From positions 1,178,001 through 1,242,000 of the forward strand of contig CAWGMT010000008.1 of NCBI GenBank assembly GCA_963823675.1: DNA of 64,000 bases, read 5' to 3'. The position numbers and the translations under genes were made by a program. Source of the DNA: CAWGMT01 sp963823675 (GTDB lineage Bacteria > Planctomycetota > Planctomycetia > Isosphaerales > Isosphaeraceae). The notes under the pieces are model-generated. The model saw nothing but the letters and a program-made list of their open reading frames with translations. It did no database searches and had not been told where the DNA came from. Below are positions 11,259 through 21,337 of the stretch, piece by piece (the first letter of the stretch is position 1; every line of letters begins with the position of its first letter).

Positions 11259-13985
11259 ATGCGGATTGAGCTCGGGCCGGTCTTCGCCTGCGAGAGGTCG
11301 ATCGCCAGCCGCCGCTGGCAGACGTATGCGGCGCGATCGTTCTTGGTTTCCGCTTTGCTGGCCGCGATGGCGACGGTCGCATCGGCGGCGGCACGCGAGG
11401 TAGGGCAAAGCTCCGTCCAGCACTACGCCGAGCTGGGCGAGTCCTATTTCTACGCGATGATCGGGGTCGAGCTCGCGCTCGTGCTGCTGGCGGCGCCGGC
11501 GGCGACTGCCGGCGCGATCTGCTTGGACCGCGCGCGCGGGACGCTTGCCCACGTCCTTGCCACCGACCTTTCGGACGCCGAGATCGTCCTGGGCAAACTG
11601 GCCGCGCGACTGGCGCCGATCCTGGCCCTGGTGGCATGCACCTGGCCGGTGATGGCGATCAGCTCACTCCTGGGGGGGATCGATCCCATAGCCCTGACGC
11701 TGGCTTTCGCCATCATCGTTGCCGTGGCGACGCTCGGCTGCTCATTGGCACTCTTGCTCTCGGTGTGGGCCACTAGGACGCACGAGGTCATGCTGGCGAT
11801 TTACGTGCTGTGGGCGCTTATGCTTCTGGCGTGGCCGATCTGGTATGGCCTGTCGCTCGGCGGCGTTCTCTCTCCGCCTGGTCACTGGCTCCTGGTGGCG
11901 AACCCGTTCTACCTGGCGTTCGTGCCTTACGGCGCACCCGATCAGACTGGCGTCGGGGATTATCTGGGGTTTTTCTCCGCGGTGCTGGCAGTCTCGGTGG
12001 TGTCGATCCTGGTCGCTGTGTGGCGAATGCGGCCGGTCGCCTGCCGCATCGAGGGCAAGACGCAAAGGGGCGCGAGGTTCGGCGTGCTGGGACGGTTGAG
12101 CCGGGCGTTGCCCGGGCCTTCGCTCGACGGCAACCCCGTGCTCTGGCGCGAGTGGCACCGCTTGCGACCGTCGGCGTGGATGATCGCGCTGGGCGTCTTC
12201 ATCTGGACGACCACCACCGTTGGGTGCGTGATGGGTGCCTATTCGGCGTGGCGGCATGGCATCCGCCTGGCTGTTCCGCCGGGCGCGCGGATGATGGGTG
12301 TGTTTGCCTGTATGATCTTGATTTTGTTCGGTCTCTTGATGCTGGCGGTGGCCGCTCCGACGTCGATGTCGGAGGAGCGGCAGCGAGGCAGCCTCGACGT
12401 CCTGGTCGCGACCCCGCTCTCGACGACGGCAATCCTGCTGGCCAAGTGGCGGGCGACCTTTCGACTCGCACCGTTCTTGGCCCTCGGCCCCGGACTGCTA
12501 GGCCTGGCACTCGCGACGGCTCGCGTGATCGTCCCTCCCCCAAAGGTTACCGGGAGAACCATCCTTCCCAATGTCAGAGACCTTGACCTGGGGATTCGCC
12601 TGGCAGCCGCGGCACTGATCGTCACGACCATTCTCACCTATGGAGCAGCGTTCACCAGCCTTGGCCTGGCGCTAGCGACGTGGATCAACCGGCAAAGCCG
12701 CGCGATCGCGACGAGCGTGTGCGTCTTCGTGCTCGTGGCAATCGCCTGGCCATTTCTCGCGATGACCGGGGGCGGCCGCGGCGGCGGTATGCTGGCCACG
12801 TTGAGCCCAATCGTCAGCGCCGGCGACCTCGGCGAGGAGCTCTCGATGCGGTCCGATCGCTTGAGATCGACGATCTGGTGGGTTGGCATGTGGGACGTGG
12901 CCGCGGCGGCGGCCGCCGTCGGTCTTTGCTGGCTCACCGCTCGCACGTTCGACGACGCATTCGGGCGCATTCCCGAGCGGCGACGCACCTCGCACTGGAT
13001 GGCGGATTTGGTGGTTGTCGTCGCGGGAGTAACCACCGCCACATGCCTGGTCAAGGCCGTTTCGATCTGGGTTCAGGGCGTTTACGCGCACAAGTTGCCT
13101 GAGCGTGAGGACAACATAGTCCTCTCGGCGTTTGTCCTGATTGTGCTCTGCGGCCTGATCCTCCTCTTCGTGCTCGCCGCGCTCTCGACGCCGTATCAGG
13201 GCACCCAGCCGCGGTCGGCGCCCGATGACCTAACGGTGCGTTCCAGCGGCACGATCGTCCGTGGTCGTTGGTGGCGCGTCTTCCGCCTGGCGCTGCTCCT
13301 GGCGATCGCTCCCGGATTGATCGCGCTCGCCTTGGCCACCGGCCGCGAGTTTCGGCCCGTCATCCGCGTGGAAGACACGACTTTTGGCTCTGGCACCAAG
13401 GCCGTCATGATCACGACCACGTCCCCCTCGGGAGAAACGTCAAACCGAGTCTACGCGGCGGATCGGAGTGATGCCACGGTCCAGGCGGCGATTAGAGCCA
13501 TCAACGTCCCGGACCCGGCGCTGCCGATTGGGTACCGTCTTCGAGTTGCCGTCTTGCTCATGATCACCATCCTCGCGCACGGAGCCGCGACGACGAGTGT
13601 CGGGATAGCGCTTGCGATCTGGATCAAGCGAGGAGGACGCAGAATCGCAGGCGGCGTCTGCGTTTCTGTGTTCGTCGCCGTCGTCTGGCCGATTGGCGCC
13701 TTGCTCGTTTTCCCGATGGGCGACATCGGGCAGAACCTCGCCGCGGTGAGCCCCCTCTGGGCCGCGGGACATCTCATGGAGCCGCTGATCAACCGCCAGC
13801 CTCATGCCTCGGGCTTGCTGTGGTGGATCGCGGCCTGGGACCTCGCCGCGGGGCTTTTCGCGATCGGCGTCTTGTATCTGGCGATGCGCACGCTCGAGCA
13901 ACGCGCTGGCAACCTGACGGACAGAACGGACCCGATTCCTGGCCCGGCCTTTGAGCAGCCGCTCGTGGTAGAGCCATCGCCTTGA
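11259..13985 (+). CDS. large ABC-2 type transporter permease, duplicated
   Basis: A 908-residue polytopic membrane protein with about 12-16 hydrophobic segments. Two similar modules are visible. Each has a conserved amphipathic stretch resembling ABC-2 permeases (GTLAHVLATDLSDAEIVLGK near residue 90 and GSLDVLVATPLSTTAILLAK near 380), followed by several helices. The second module is itself followed by a third related helical segment (from about residue 660). No ATP-binding domain is present in the polypeptide and no ATPase gene lies beside it here, so the partner is unknown. Substrate cannot be inferred. The frame is intact over 2.7 kb. Confidence 0.75.
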   Translation: MRIELGPVFACERSIASRRWQTYAARSFLVSALLAAMATVASAAAREVGQSSVQHYAELGESYFYAMIGVELALVLLAAPAATAGAICLDRARGTLAHVLATDLSDAEIVLGKLAARLAPILALVACTWPVMAISSLLGGIDPIALTLAFAIIVAVATLGCSLALLLSVWATRTHEVMLAIYVLWALMLLAWPIWYGLSLGGVLSPPGHWLLVANPFYLAFVPYGAPDQTGVGDYLGFFSAVLAVSVVSILVAVWRMRPVACRIEGKTQRGARFGVLGRLSRALPGPSLDGNPVLWREWHRLRPSAWMIALGVFIWTTTTVGCVMGAYSAWRHGIRLAVPPGARMMGVFACMILILFGLLMLAVAAPTSMSEERQRGSLDVLVATPLSTTAILLAKWRATFRLAPFLALGPGLLGLALATARVIVPPPKVTGRTILPNVRDLDLGIRLAAAALIVTTILTYGAAFTSLGLALATWINRQSRAIATSVCVFVLVAIAWPFLAMTGGGRGGGMLATLSPIVSAGDLGEELSMRSDRLRSTIWWVGMWDVAAAAAAVGLCWLTARTFDDAFGRIPERRRTSHWMADLVVVVAGVTTATCLVKAVSIWVQGVYAHKLPEREDNIVLSAFVLIVLCGLILLFVLAALSTPYQGTQPRSAPDDLTVRSSGTIVRGRWWRVFRLALLLAIAPGLIALALATGREFRPVIRVEDTTFGSGTKAVMITTTSPSGETSNRVYAADRSDATVQAAIRAINVPDPALPIGYRLRVAVLLMITILAHGAATTSVGIALAIWIKRGGRRIAGGVCVSVFVAVVWPIGALLVFPMGDIGQNLAAVSPLWAAGHLMEPLINRQPHASGLLWWIAAWDLAAGLFAIGVLYLAMRTLEQRAGNLTDRTDPIPGPAFEQPLVVEPSP

Positions 13986-14024
13986 GTCGCGCGAAGCGGT
14001 TCAGATCAGGCGAAAGGCGCGCCC

Positions 14025-14285
14025 CTATTTCCGGCTCATGTAATCATCGACCGCCCTCTTAGCATCGACGAGGCTCGATCCAGTCAACTCGCGATGGGCC
14101 TTGATCGCCGCGATTTTTCGGCCCTCGTCGGCCAGACTTCGCACCTCGGCGGAAAGGTCGCCGCGGGTTGCCTCGTCACAGCGGATCCGAAGGTGCTCGA
14201 GGATCAAGTCGAGCTTTCGCTCGATGCGACGAATCCGAGCCGCGTCAGCCGATGAAAAATCTCCAACCGAAAACAAACCGAACAT
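14025..14285 (-). CDS. small protein with ribosomal L7/L12 C-terminal-like motif
   Basis: An 86-residue protein. The N-terminal half is a likely coiled coil (AARIRRIERKLDLILEHLRI). The C-terminal half contains KIAAIKAHRELTGSSLVDAK, which resembles the L7/L12 C-terminal helix pattern (IKxxRExTGxxLxxAK). Such stand-alone small proteins occur in several phyla with no assigned role. It is not the ribosomal protein itself, since the N-terminal dimerisation domain is missing. It lies alone between convergent and divergent neighbours. Confidence 0.6.
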   Translation of the reverse strand: MFGLFSVGDFSSADAARIRRIERKLDLILEHLRIRCDEATRGDLSAEVRSLADEGRKIAAIKAHRELTGSSLVDAKRAVDDYMSRK

Positions 14286-14644
14286 AGGGCCTCCTCGAAG
14301 TCGAGAGCCGGTTCCACGCGAGAAACGCTTTTCGGAGTCCGACCCGCCGGTCGCCTAACGAACTTCTGCCCGTTCCCGACTGACCGGTCAAGAGCCTGTC
14401 GCCCATTCGACGCGGCCGGCTCCTTCGCTACTTGGTACAGGAAATGCGATTGGAACCTGACTTGATTACGGGCCCTTGCGGCACATTCCCTCGAAAGACC
14501 TCGAGGTGTCAAACCCAAGCTCAAGCTAGATCGACACTTTGAACGAGCGCACCGACTCCAGCCGGTGTTGACTCAGGCCGCGATTCGGTGTGGCGCCCGA
14601 GTCAAAACCGAGACATCGATTCCCTATTTCGAACAGGGATGCTC
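14286..14644. other. amt upstream region
   Basis: No gene is recognised. It holds a candidate sigma-54 promoter at 14433-14448. The amt frame is open back to 14588, but signal-peptide placement favours a start near 14645. Confidence 0.4.
14433..14448 (+). promoter_or_regulatory. candidate sigma-54 promoter upstream of amt
   Basis: TGGTACAGGAAATGCG matches the sigma-54 pattern of GG and GC separated by ten bases (consensus TGGCACG-N4-TTGCW, four mismatches outside the core). It lies about 200 bases before the ammonium transporter gene, a common sigma-54/NtrC target. A short pattern such as this can arise by chance. Confidence 0.3.
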
Positions 14645-16048
14645 ATGAAACGTGCAACCCCCCTCCCCTTCATCGGTTTGGTCTTGTTGTGCCTGGTGGC
14701 TCTCTTTGTGAAGGGATGGTCGTCTCAGGTCCCCAAAGGAGGCGAGATCAATTCGGGCGACGTCGCCTGGATGTTGACGGCGGCGGGGCTGGTGCTCTTG
14801 ATGACGCCCGGGCTCTCGTTCTTTTACGGCGGCATGGTGAGCTTCAAGAACGTCGTGTCGACGATGCTCCAGAGCCTGGTGGCCCTGGGGATCATCAGCC
14901 TGGTGTGGGTGGTGATCGGCTTCAGCCTGGCCTTTGGCGATGATGTCGGCGGCCTGGGCTTGATCGGCAATCCTCTCACCTTCTTGATGTTCGACGGAGT
15001 GGGCGAGGCGACGCATCCCGCGATGTCGGCGACGATTCCGCTCCTGGTCTTCGCGATGTTCCAGCTCAAGTTCGCCATCATCACGCCGGCACTGATTACC
15101 GGTTCGTTCGCCGAACGTGTGCGGTTCTCGGCCTACCTCTTGTTCATGGTCCTGTTCAGCCTCTTCATCTACTGCCCGCTCGCGCACTGGACTTGGCACC
15201 CCGATGGGATCCTGCACAGGTGGGGTGTCCTGGATTTCGCGGGCGGCACGGTCGTGCACATGTCGGCCGGCTTTGCCGCGCTGGCGGGCGCCATGATCCT
15301 GGGTCGCCGGCATAGTCATGTGGCCAACCAGGCGCACGAGCCGGCCAATGTCCCGTTCGTGATCCTTGGAACGGGCATGCTCTGGTTTGGCTGGTTCGGC
15401 TTCAATGCTGGCTCGGCGCTGGCGGCCTCGCCACTGGCCGCGCTCGCGTTCGCGACCACCAACACGGCCTCGGCGTCGGCGATGCTGGCCTGGATGTTCT
15501 TCGACTGGATGAAGGGCAACAAACCGTCGGCGCTCGGCGCCTGCATCGGCGCCGTCGTCGGGCTGGTCGCGATCACGCCGGCCGCCGGATATGTCTCGAT
15601 TCGCGAATCGATCGTGATCGGCGTGGTCGCCAGCGTGGTCAGCAACCTGGCCGTCCACTGGAAAACGCGATCGACGCTCGACGACACACTCGACGTTTTC
15701 CCGTGTCACGGAGTCGGCGGCATGACGGGCATGCTCTTGACGGGCGTCTTCGCCAAGGACGTCGGCCTGACATCGGGCAAGCTCGGAACGTTCCTCGCCC
15801 ATCTCGTGGCGCTGGTGATTGTCGCCGTGTTCTCGTTCGGCGGCTCGTGGCTGCTCTACAAGCTGACCGACCTGATCATCCCGCTGCGAGTGACCGAGGA
15901 CCAGGAGATCATGGGCCTTGACTTGAGCCAGCACGGCGAATCGGCGCTGGGCACTGATTTGCTCGGCGGTGCTTACGCGAATGGCAATGGCAAAGGAAAC
16001 GGCAACGGCGCCATCAAACACAGCGAGTTGCCGGCCAAGCTGTCCTGA
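14645..16048 (+). CDS. amt: ammonium transporter Amt
   Basis: A 467-residue transporter of the Amt/Mep/Rh family that conducts ammonium across the inner membrane. A signal-like N-terminus is followed by about 11 helices. Visible family motifs are GDVAWMLTAAGLVLLMTPGL, the DFAGGTVVHMSAG segment containing the first pore histidine, WFGWFGFNAGSA, and DVFPCHGVGGMTG containing the second conserved histidine region. The tail ends in a Gly/Asn-rich stretch (GNGKGNGNG). ATG at 14639 is an alternative start; 14645 is better spaced from AGGG. No glnB/glnK gene follows, although one commonly does. Confidence 0.94.
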   Translation: MKRATPLPFIGLVLLCLVALFVKGWSSQVPKGGEINSGDVAWMLTAAGLVLLMTPGLSFFYGGMVSFKNVVSTMLQSLVALGIISLVWVVIGFSLAFGDDVGGLGLIGNPLTFLMFDGVGEATHPAMSATIPLLVFAMFQLKFAIITPALITGSFAERVRFSAYLLFMVLFSLFIYCPLAHWTWHPDGILHRWGVLDFAGGTVVHMSAGFAALAGAMILGRRHSHVANQAHEPANVPFVILGTGMLWFGWFGFNAGSALAASPLAALAFATTNTASASAMLAWMFFDWMKGNKPSALGACIGAVVGLVAITPAAGYVSIRESIVIGVVASVVSNLAVHWKTRSTLDDTLDVFPCHGVGGMTGMLLTGVFAKDVGLTSGKLGTFLAHLVALVIVAVFSFGGSWLLYKLTDLIIPLRVTEDQEIMGLDLSQHGESALGTDLLGGAYANGNGKGNGNGAIKHSELPAKLS

Positions 16049-16060
16049 AGAGGCGTACTC

Positions 16061-17443
16061 TTAAACCGCCGCCGTGGTGTAGAGCGGGGTCATCACCTCG
16101 CCCGAGCAGAGCCGCCGCGGCCGGCCCAGGCGGTCGCGCAGCTCGGTCGCGGGATCGACGCCGAGGGCGTGATAGACCGTGGCCGCCAGGTCGGGCGGGC
16201 CGAACGTCTTGGACACCGCATAGGCCCCCAGGCGGTCGGACTTGCCGATCACCTGTCCCCCTACCACGCCGCCGCCGGCGAAGACCGCCGGGAAAACGGC
16301 CGGCCAGTGGTCGCGGCCGGGGACATCCCCGGGCTTCAATTCGGAGATCCGGGGCGTCCGTCCGAACTCGCCCAGCAGGACTACCAATGTCTCGTCCAGG
16401 AGGCCACGCACATCGAGGTCGTCGAGCAGCGCCGAAACCCCCTGATCGAGCGGAGGAAGGAGGCTGTCGCGAAGCCGCGGGAAGTTGGCGACGTGGGTGT
16501 CCCAGGTCTGGACGATCCCCATCGTGGCCTGCACGACAGGGACGCCCGCCTCGACCAGGCGCCGCGCGATCAAGAGCGAGCGGCCGAACAGGTGCCGCCC
16601 GTAGCGGTCGGCCAGGCGAGGGTCTTCGTGTTCGGTGTCCAACGCCTTGCCGACGCTTCCGTTGCACAGCATGGCCAGTGCGGCGTCTTGCTGATCGACG
16701 AATGGGTCGTTGGGGGCCGGAACGGCGGCCTGGCCGAGCAGATGCCGGCGCCGGTGCAGCCGCTCGGGATCAAGCCCGGCGGCTACCGTAAGGCTGTCAT
16801 CCCTGGCCTCGGGCCGGCCCGGGTCGAGGCGGAGTTGCCACGGGTCGTGCCGCGGGCCGAGAAAGCCCGCGTCTTGCCCCGGCCAGGTGAGCGGGCCTTC
16901 GACGAGCCGCGTCGGCAGGGCCACGCCGCAGGGGACGCCGCTGTTTGTGTGCCGCAGGAGGTCGAGGACAGCCGCATAGCAGGGGAAATCGTCGCGCGAG
17001 GCGACGCGGTCCAGGTCGCTCGCCCCACGCGGATTGGAGGGCTGCCCTGTCAATACGCGATGAACCGCAACGAGATGGTTTCCCTCAGGGTGTGACATCG
17101 ACCGGACGATGGCCAGTTTATCGGCTCGCGCCGCGAGGCGCGGCAGATGCTCGCAGATCCGAATTCCGGGTACCGCCGTGTCGATCGGCTTGAATTCGCC
17201 GCGAATCCTGTCCGTCGCCTCCGGCTTCATGTCGAAGGAGTCATGCTGCCCCAAGCCGCCGCTCAAGAGGATCACGATCACCGACCGCGCCCGTCCCGTG
17301 CCCTGACGGCCGTTGGCCGCCAAACCCCTGCCCGCCAGGAGCGCCGGCAACCCCATCCCCAGGAGCCCCGAGTAGCCAACCTGGATGAAACCACGTCGCG
17401 TCATCCGAGAATCGAGTGAATGTTTCAGGCCGACTTCATTCAT
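16061..17443 (-). CDS. DUF1501 domain-containing exported protein
   Basis: A 460-residue protein of the DUF1501 family, which is greatly expanded in planctomycetes and has a sulfatase/phosphatase-like fold. The N-terminus has a Tat signal (MTRRGFIQVGYSGLLGMGLP). Family motifs include VIVILLSGGLGQHDSFDMKP, a conserved WDTHVANFPRL, LLGEFGRTPRI, and GRDHWPAVF. The C-terminus ends with the usual DLAATVYHALGVDPATELRD. In many planctomycetes this gene is paired with a DUF1549/DUF1553 cytochrome gene; none is adjacent here. Function is unknown. Confidence 0.9.
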   Translation of the reverse strand: MNEVGLKHSLDSRMTRRGFIQVGYSGLLGMGLPALLAGRGLAANGRQGTGRARSVIVILLSGGLGQHDSFDMKPEATDRIRGEFKPIDTAVPGIRICEHLPRLAARADKLAIVRSMSHPEGNHLVAVHRVLTGQPSNPRGASDLDRVASRDDFPCYAAVLDLLRHTNSGVPCGVALPTRLVEGPLTWPGQDAGFLGPRHDPWQLRLDPGRPEARDDSLTVAAGLDPERLHRRRHLLGQAAVPAPNDPFVDQQDAALAMLCNGSVGKALDTEHEDPRLADRYGRHLFGRSLLIARRLVEAGVPVVQATMGIVQTWDTHVANFPRLRDSLLPPLDQGVSALLDDLDVRGLLDETLVVLLGEFGRTPRISELKPGDVPGRDHWPAVFPAVFAGGGVVGGQVIGKSDRLGAYAVSKTFGPPDLAATVYHALGVDPATELRDRLGRPRRLCSGEVMTPLYTTAAV

Positions 17444-17678
17444 GTCTCGTTAGCCCTGAACGTGAGCCCGACTCGCTAAACGCTCATCCGGTAATCCACC
17501 AAAAGTTTAACATTTGCCGGAGGAAGTTCCAGGCCAATCGCGAGGTCTAGCACCTCGAACGATCAAGAGCGATCTTCGATGATCGCTGCGGCGAGCGAAG
17601 GACCGGGGGTGGGCGGTCGCTTTTTGGTACGGATAGCATGAATAGTTCATGAGAGACCAGCGAGAGAGGAGAATTCCC

Positions 17679-18098
17679 ATGAGCCACGACTTGAAGGACG
17701 CCACAGACCCGAAGACCACGATCGCCCCCATGCTTTCGGTTCGACGAGGGGCGAGGGCGATCGAGTTCTACAAGGCGGCGTTCGGAGCTGGCGAGTTGTT
17801 CCGCCTTGACGCTGAGAGTGGAGAAGTGGTCGCTCGGCTGTCGATCGGGGCAGCCGAGTTCTGGGTCGCTGACGAGTCTCCAGAGCATCAGAACTTCAGT
17901 CCCGAATCACTCGGCGGTGGTTCTGTGCGGATGGTGATGATCGTGGAGAACCCGGATGCTACTTTCGACCGGGCCGTCGCGGCAGGCGCCACTGTCATTC
18001 GGCCCGTCGAGAACCAGTATGGCTGGCGCCTCGGACGAATCGTCGATCCGTTCGGCCACCACTGGGAAATCGGCAAGCCCTTGCCGGAAGACTCTTGA
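17679..18098 (+). CDS. VOC family (glyoxalase-like) protein
   Basis: A 139-residue single-domain vicinal-oxygen-chelate protein. It opens with IAPMLSVRRGARAIEFYKAA and closes with GRIVDPFGHHWEIG, typical of PhnB/YdcR-like VOC proteins. Metal ligand candidates are the C-terminal His and Glu of HHWEIG. The start at 17679 is preceded by AGGAG seven bases upstream; an upstream in-frame ATG at 17649 is less likely. The substrate is unknown. Confidence 0.85.
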   Translation: MSHDLKDATDPKTTIAPMLSVRRGARAIEFYKAAFGAGELFRLDAESGEVVARLSIGAAEFWVADESPEHQNFSPESLGGGSVRMVMIVENPDATFDRAVAAGATVIRPVENQYGWRLGRIVDPFGHHWEIGKPLPEDS

Positions 18099-18148
18099 GC
18101 CATCGATGCGAAATCGCGGCGAAGCTGTAATTCGTCCGGTTGTCACCT

Positions 18149-21100
18149 TCATTCAAGCCGGCTGGCGGCCAGCCGTTCGGTCATCAAGTAGGCGCGCAGG
18201 TTTCCCTCGAGGTTGACAAGAATGTGGTCTCGAGCCAAATTCGCCTGCGCAATCGCCCGGGCGCGGGCCGCACTGGCCGTGGTCCGGTGCGACGAAGCCG
18301 CCAGCGCGCCTCGTGCTTGCGACTGCCGGGGCTGCCGTCCAACAGCCGTTTGAACCACGGCCCCGGTGGATCCGACTTTGCCGCCAGTCGTGAGCACCTC
18401 GGGCGCCGCTCCACCGCCCACGTTGACGTTCGCACTACCGATGATAGTCGGGTGAAACGCGTCGTACACCGCGATGGTCTGGGTGCCACTCGTCCGCAGG
18501 GCTACTCCGTTGCCGAAGGTATGCACTCCGCCATCGCCGCTAGTGAAGGTGTAGTAACTCGGTAAGGAACCGCGGTTATCAGAACTGGTGAAGACGACCG
18601 TTCCTCGATAGCCGGTCGCAACGTTGTTATACGGATCGAATGCCGTCACGGTGATGGTGAACGGCCTGCCGGCGGTGGCGGTGGCCGGCGCAGTGATGCT
18701 CAGCCTGCTGGCCGCCGCGGGGTTGACTGTGATGGGATTGGACTGGGCCTTGACGAGCGCCGGGGCAGTGAAAAGGAGCATGATCGTTTCGGCCTTGTTG
18801 TCCTGAAGGTTAGTGAAGGTCGCAATGCCTCCCGAGACGGTGACCGTGGTCGTTCCCAAAAGCGGTCCGTTCCCGAAACGGAGCGAGACGGTGACCTGGG
18901 TCGTGTTGTCGCCGGAGAGAAGATTGCCGTTCTGGTCCAGGACGTAGATGACCGTCTGCGTGGCGAAGACCTGACCGGCCATCGCCGTGGCTGAAGGCTG
19001 AGTATGAATCACGAGGCTGGTCGGAACCGAGGCAGCGGGGAGGATCACACCGGTGTCGTTAGCCACCTTAGTGACGGTGTAGTTGTCGCCGCCGTTGCCG
19101 TCGTTGATCGAGTAAGTCGCAACCGAGAGCGTCTTGCCCGTGCCCGCGTTCGGCGTGTCGTAGGTCTCACTCAGGTCGCTCACCGTGTCGCTGCCCTGCA
19201 GGCCCCACACCATCGGCATCGCCGCCGCGCTCGTCGTGCCGTCATAGACCTTGGTGTTCGACACCGCCGTGATCACGAGCGCAGCCGGTGTGATCACGCC
19301 CGTCGATACCGGCACGAACGTGTACGTGTAGTTGTTGCCGCCATTGCCGTCGTTGACCGTACCGCTCGGCGTCAACGTCAACCCGCTGCCCACGTTCTGC
19401 GTGCTGTACGTCTCGATGAAATCAGCCGTGTCCGAGCCTTGCAGGCTTCCTGACGTGATTGTGGGCACGCCCGCCGCGCTGGTCGTGGCGTCGTACGTCT
19501 TGGAGTCCGCCACCGCCGTGATGGTCAGCGCCTCCGCCGTGATCACACCCGTTGACACCGGCACGAACGTGTACGTGTAGTTGTTGCCGTCGTTCCCGTC
19601 GTCGACCAACCCGCTCGGCGTCAGCGTCAACCCTGTTCCCACGTTCGCCGTGCTGTAGGTCTCGGTGAAATCGGCCGTGTCCGAGCCTTGCAGGCTTCCC
19701 GAAGTGATCGTGGGCACACTCGCCGCGCTCTCCGTGCCGTCGTAAACCTTGGTGTTAGCCACCGCCGTGATCGTCAGCGCCTCGGCCGTGATCACACCCG
19801 TTGACACCGGCACGAACGTGTACGTGTAGTTGTTGCCGTCGTTGCCGTCGTTGACCAACCCGCTCGGCGTCAGCGTCAACCCGCTGCCCACGTTCTGCGT
19901 GCTGTACGTCTCGCTGAACTCGGCCACGTCCTCGCCTTGCAGACTTCCCGAGGTGATCGTGGGCACACTCGCCGCACCCGTTGTGCCGTCGTAAACCTTG
20001 GTGTTAGCCACCGCCGTGATCGTCAGCGCCTCGGCCGTGATCACGCCCGTATCGTCCGGCATGGTCGTCACCGTGTAGTTGTCGCCGCCGTTGCCGTCGT
20101 TGATCGTGTACGCCGCAATCGCGAGCCTCTTGCCCGTGCCCGCGTTCGGAGTGTCGTACGTCTCACTCAGGTCGCTCACCGTGTCGCTGCCCTGCAGGCC
20201 CCACACCATCGGCATCGCCGCCGCGCTCGTCGTGCCGTCATAGACCTTGGTGTTCGACACCGCCGTGATCACGAGCGCAGCCGGTGTGATCACGCCCGTC
20301 AACACCGGCACGAACGTGTACGTGTAGTTGTTGCCGTCGTTGCCGTCGTTGACCGTACCGCTCGGCGTCAGCGTCAACCCGCTGCCCACGTTCTGCGTGC
20401 TGTACGTCTCGATGAACTCGGCCACGTCCTCGCCTTGCAGACTTCCCGAGGTGATCGTGGGCACACTCGCCGCACCCGTTGTGCCGTCGTAAACCTTGGT
20501 GTTAGCCACCGCCGTGATCGTCAGCGCCTCGGCCGTGATCACGCCCGTATCGTCCGGCATGGTCGTCACCGTGTAGTTGTCGCCGCCGTTGCCGTCGTTG
20601 ATCGTGTACGCCGCAATCGCGAGCCTCTTGCCCGTGCCCGCGTTCGGAGTGTCGTACGTCTCACTCAGGTCGCTCACCGTGTCGCTGCCCTGCAGGCCCC
20701 ACACCATCGGCATCGCCGCCGCGCTCGTCGTGCCGTCATAGACCTTGGTGTTCGACACCGCCGTGATCACGAGCGCAGCCGGTGTGATCACGCCCGTTGA
20801 CACCGGCACGAACGTGTACGTGTAGTTGTTGCCGCCATTGCCGTCGTCGACCGTACCGCTCGGCGTCAGCGTCAACCCGCTGCCCACGTTCTGCGTGCTG
20901 TACGTCTCGATGAATTCAGCCGTGTCCGAGCCTTGCAGGCTTCCTGACGTGATTGTGGGCACGCCCGCCGCGCTGGTCGTGGCGTCGTACGTCTTGGAGT
21001 CCGCCACCGCCGTGATCGTCAGCGCCTCGGCCGTGATCACGCCCGTATCGTCCGGCATGGTCGTCACCGTGTAGTTGTCGCCGCCGTTGCCGTCGTTGAT

Positions 21101-21337
21101 CGTGTACGCCGCAATCGCGAGCCTCTTGCCCGTGCCCGCGTTCGGAGTGTCGTACGTCTCACTCAGGTCGCTCACCGTGTCGCTGCCCTGCAGGCCCCAC
21201 ACCATCGGCATCGCCGCCGCGCTCGTCGTGCCGTCATAGACCTTGGTGTTCGACACCGCCGTGATCACGAGCGCAGCCGGTGTGATCACGCCCGTTGAAC
21301 ACCGGCACGAACGTGTACGTGTAGTTGTTGCCGCCAT
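18149..21337 (-). CDS. YDG-repeat surface protein, C-terminal fragment
   Basis: The last piece of the giant locus that begins at 33047. It carries repeat units 37-45, each including TITAVADSKTYDATTSAA-type or VITAVSNTKVYDGTTSAA-type YDG motifs. Two filamin/Big-like beta domains follow (TSLVIHTQPSATAMAGQVFA and RLSITAPATATAGRPFTITV). The C-terminal region is Ala/Arg-rich and ends NLARDHILVNLEGNLRAYLM. No sortase or PEP-CTERM signal is seen. The displayed N-terminus (MAATTTRT) is an artefact of the upstream one-base insertion near 21299. Confidence 0.75.
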   Translation of the reverse strand: MAATTTRTRSCRCSTGVITPAALVITAVSNTKVYDGTTSAAAMPMVWGLQGSDTVSDLSETYDTPNAGTGKRLAIAAYTINDGNGGDNYTVTTMPDDTGVITAEALTITAVADSKTYDATTSAAGVPTITSGSLQGSDTAEFIETYSTQNVGSGLTLTPSGTVDDGNGGNNYTYTFVPVSTGVITPAALVITAVSNTKVYDGTTSAAAMPMVWGLQGSDTVSDLSETYDTPNAGTGKRLAIAAYTINDGNGGDNYTVTTMPDDTGVITAEALTITAVANTKVYDGTTGAASVPTITSGSLQGEDVAEFIETYSTQNVGSGLTLTPSGTVNDGNDGNNYTYTFVPVLTGVITPAALVITAVSNTKVYDGTTSAAAMPMVWGLQGSDTVSDLSETYDTPNAGTGKRLAIAAYTINDGNGGDNYTVTTMPDDTGVITAEALTITAVANTKVYDGTTGAASVPTITSGSLQGEDVAEFSETYSTQNVGSGLTLTPSGLVNDGNDGNNYTYTFVPVSTGVITAEALTITAVANTKVYDGTESAASVPTITSGSLQGSDTADFTETYSTANVGTGLTLTPSGLVDDGNDGNNYTYTFVPVSTGVITAEALTITAVADSKTYDATTSAAGVPTITSGSLQGSDTADFIETYSTQNVGSGLTLTPSGTVNDGNGGNNYTYTFVPVSTGVITPAALVITAVSNTKVYDGTTSAAAMPMVWGLQGSDTVSDLSETYDTPNAGTGKTLSVATYSINDGNGGDNYTVTKVANDTGVILPAASVPTSLVIHTQPSATAMAGQVFATQTVIYVLDQNGNLLSGDNTTQVTVSLRFGNGPLLGTTTVTVSGGIATFTNLQDNKAETIMLLFTAPALVKAQSNPITVNPAAASRLSITAPATATAGRPFTITVTAFDPYNNVATGYRGTVVFTSSDNRGSLPSYYTFTSGDGGVHTFGNGVALRTSGTQTIAVYDAFHPTIIGSANVNVGGGAAPEVLTTGGKVGSTGAVVQTAVGRQPRQSQARGALAASSHRTTASAARARAIAQANLARDHILVNLEGNLRAYLMTERLAASRLE

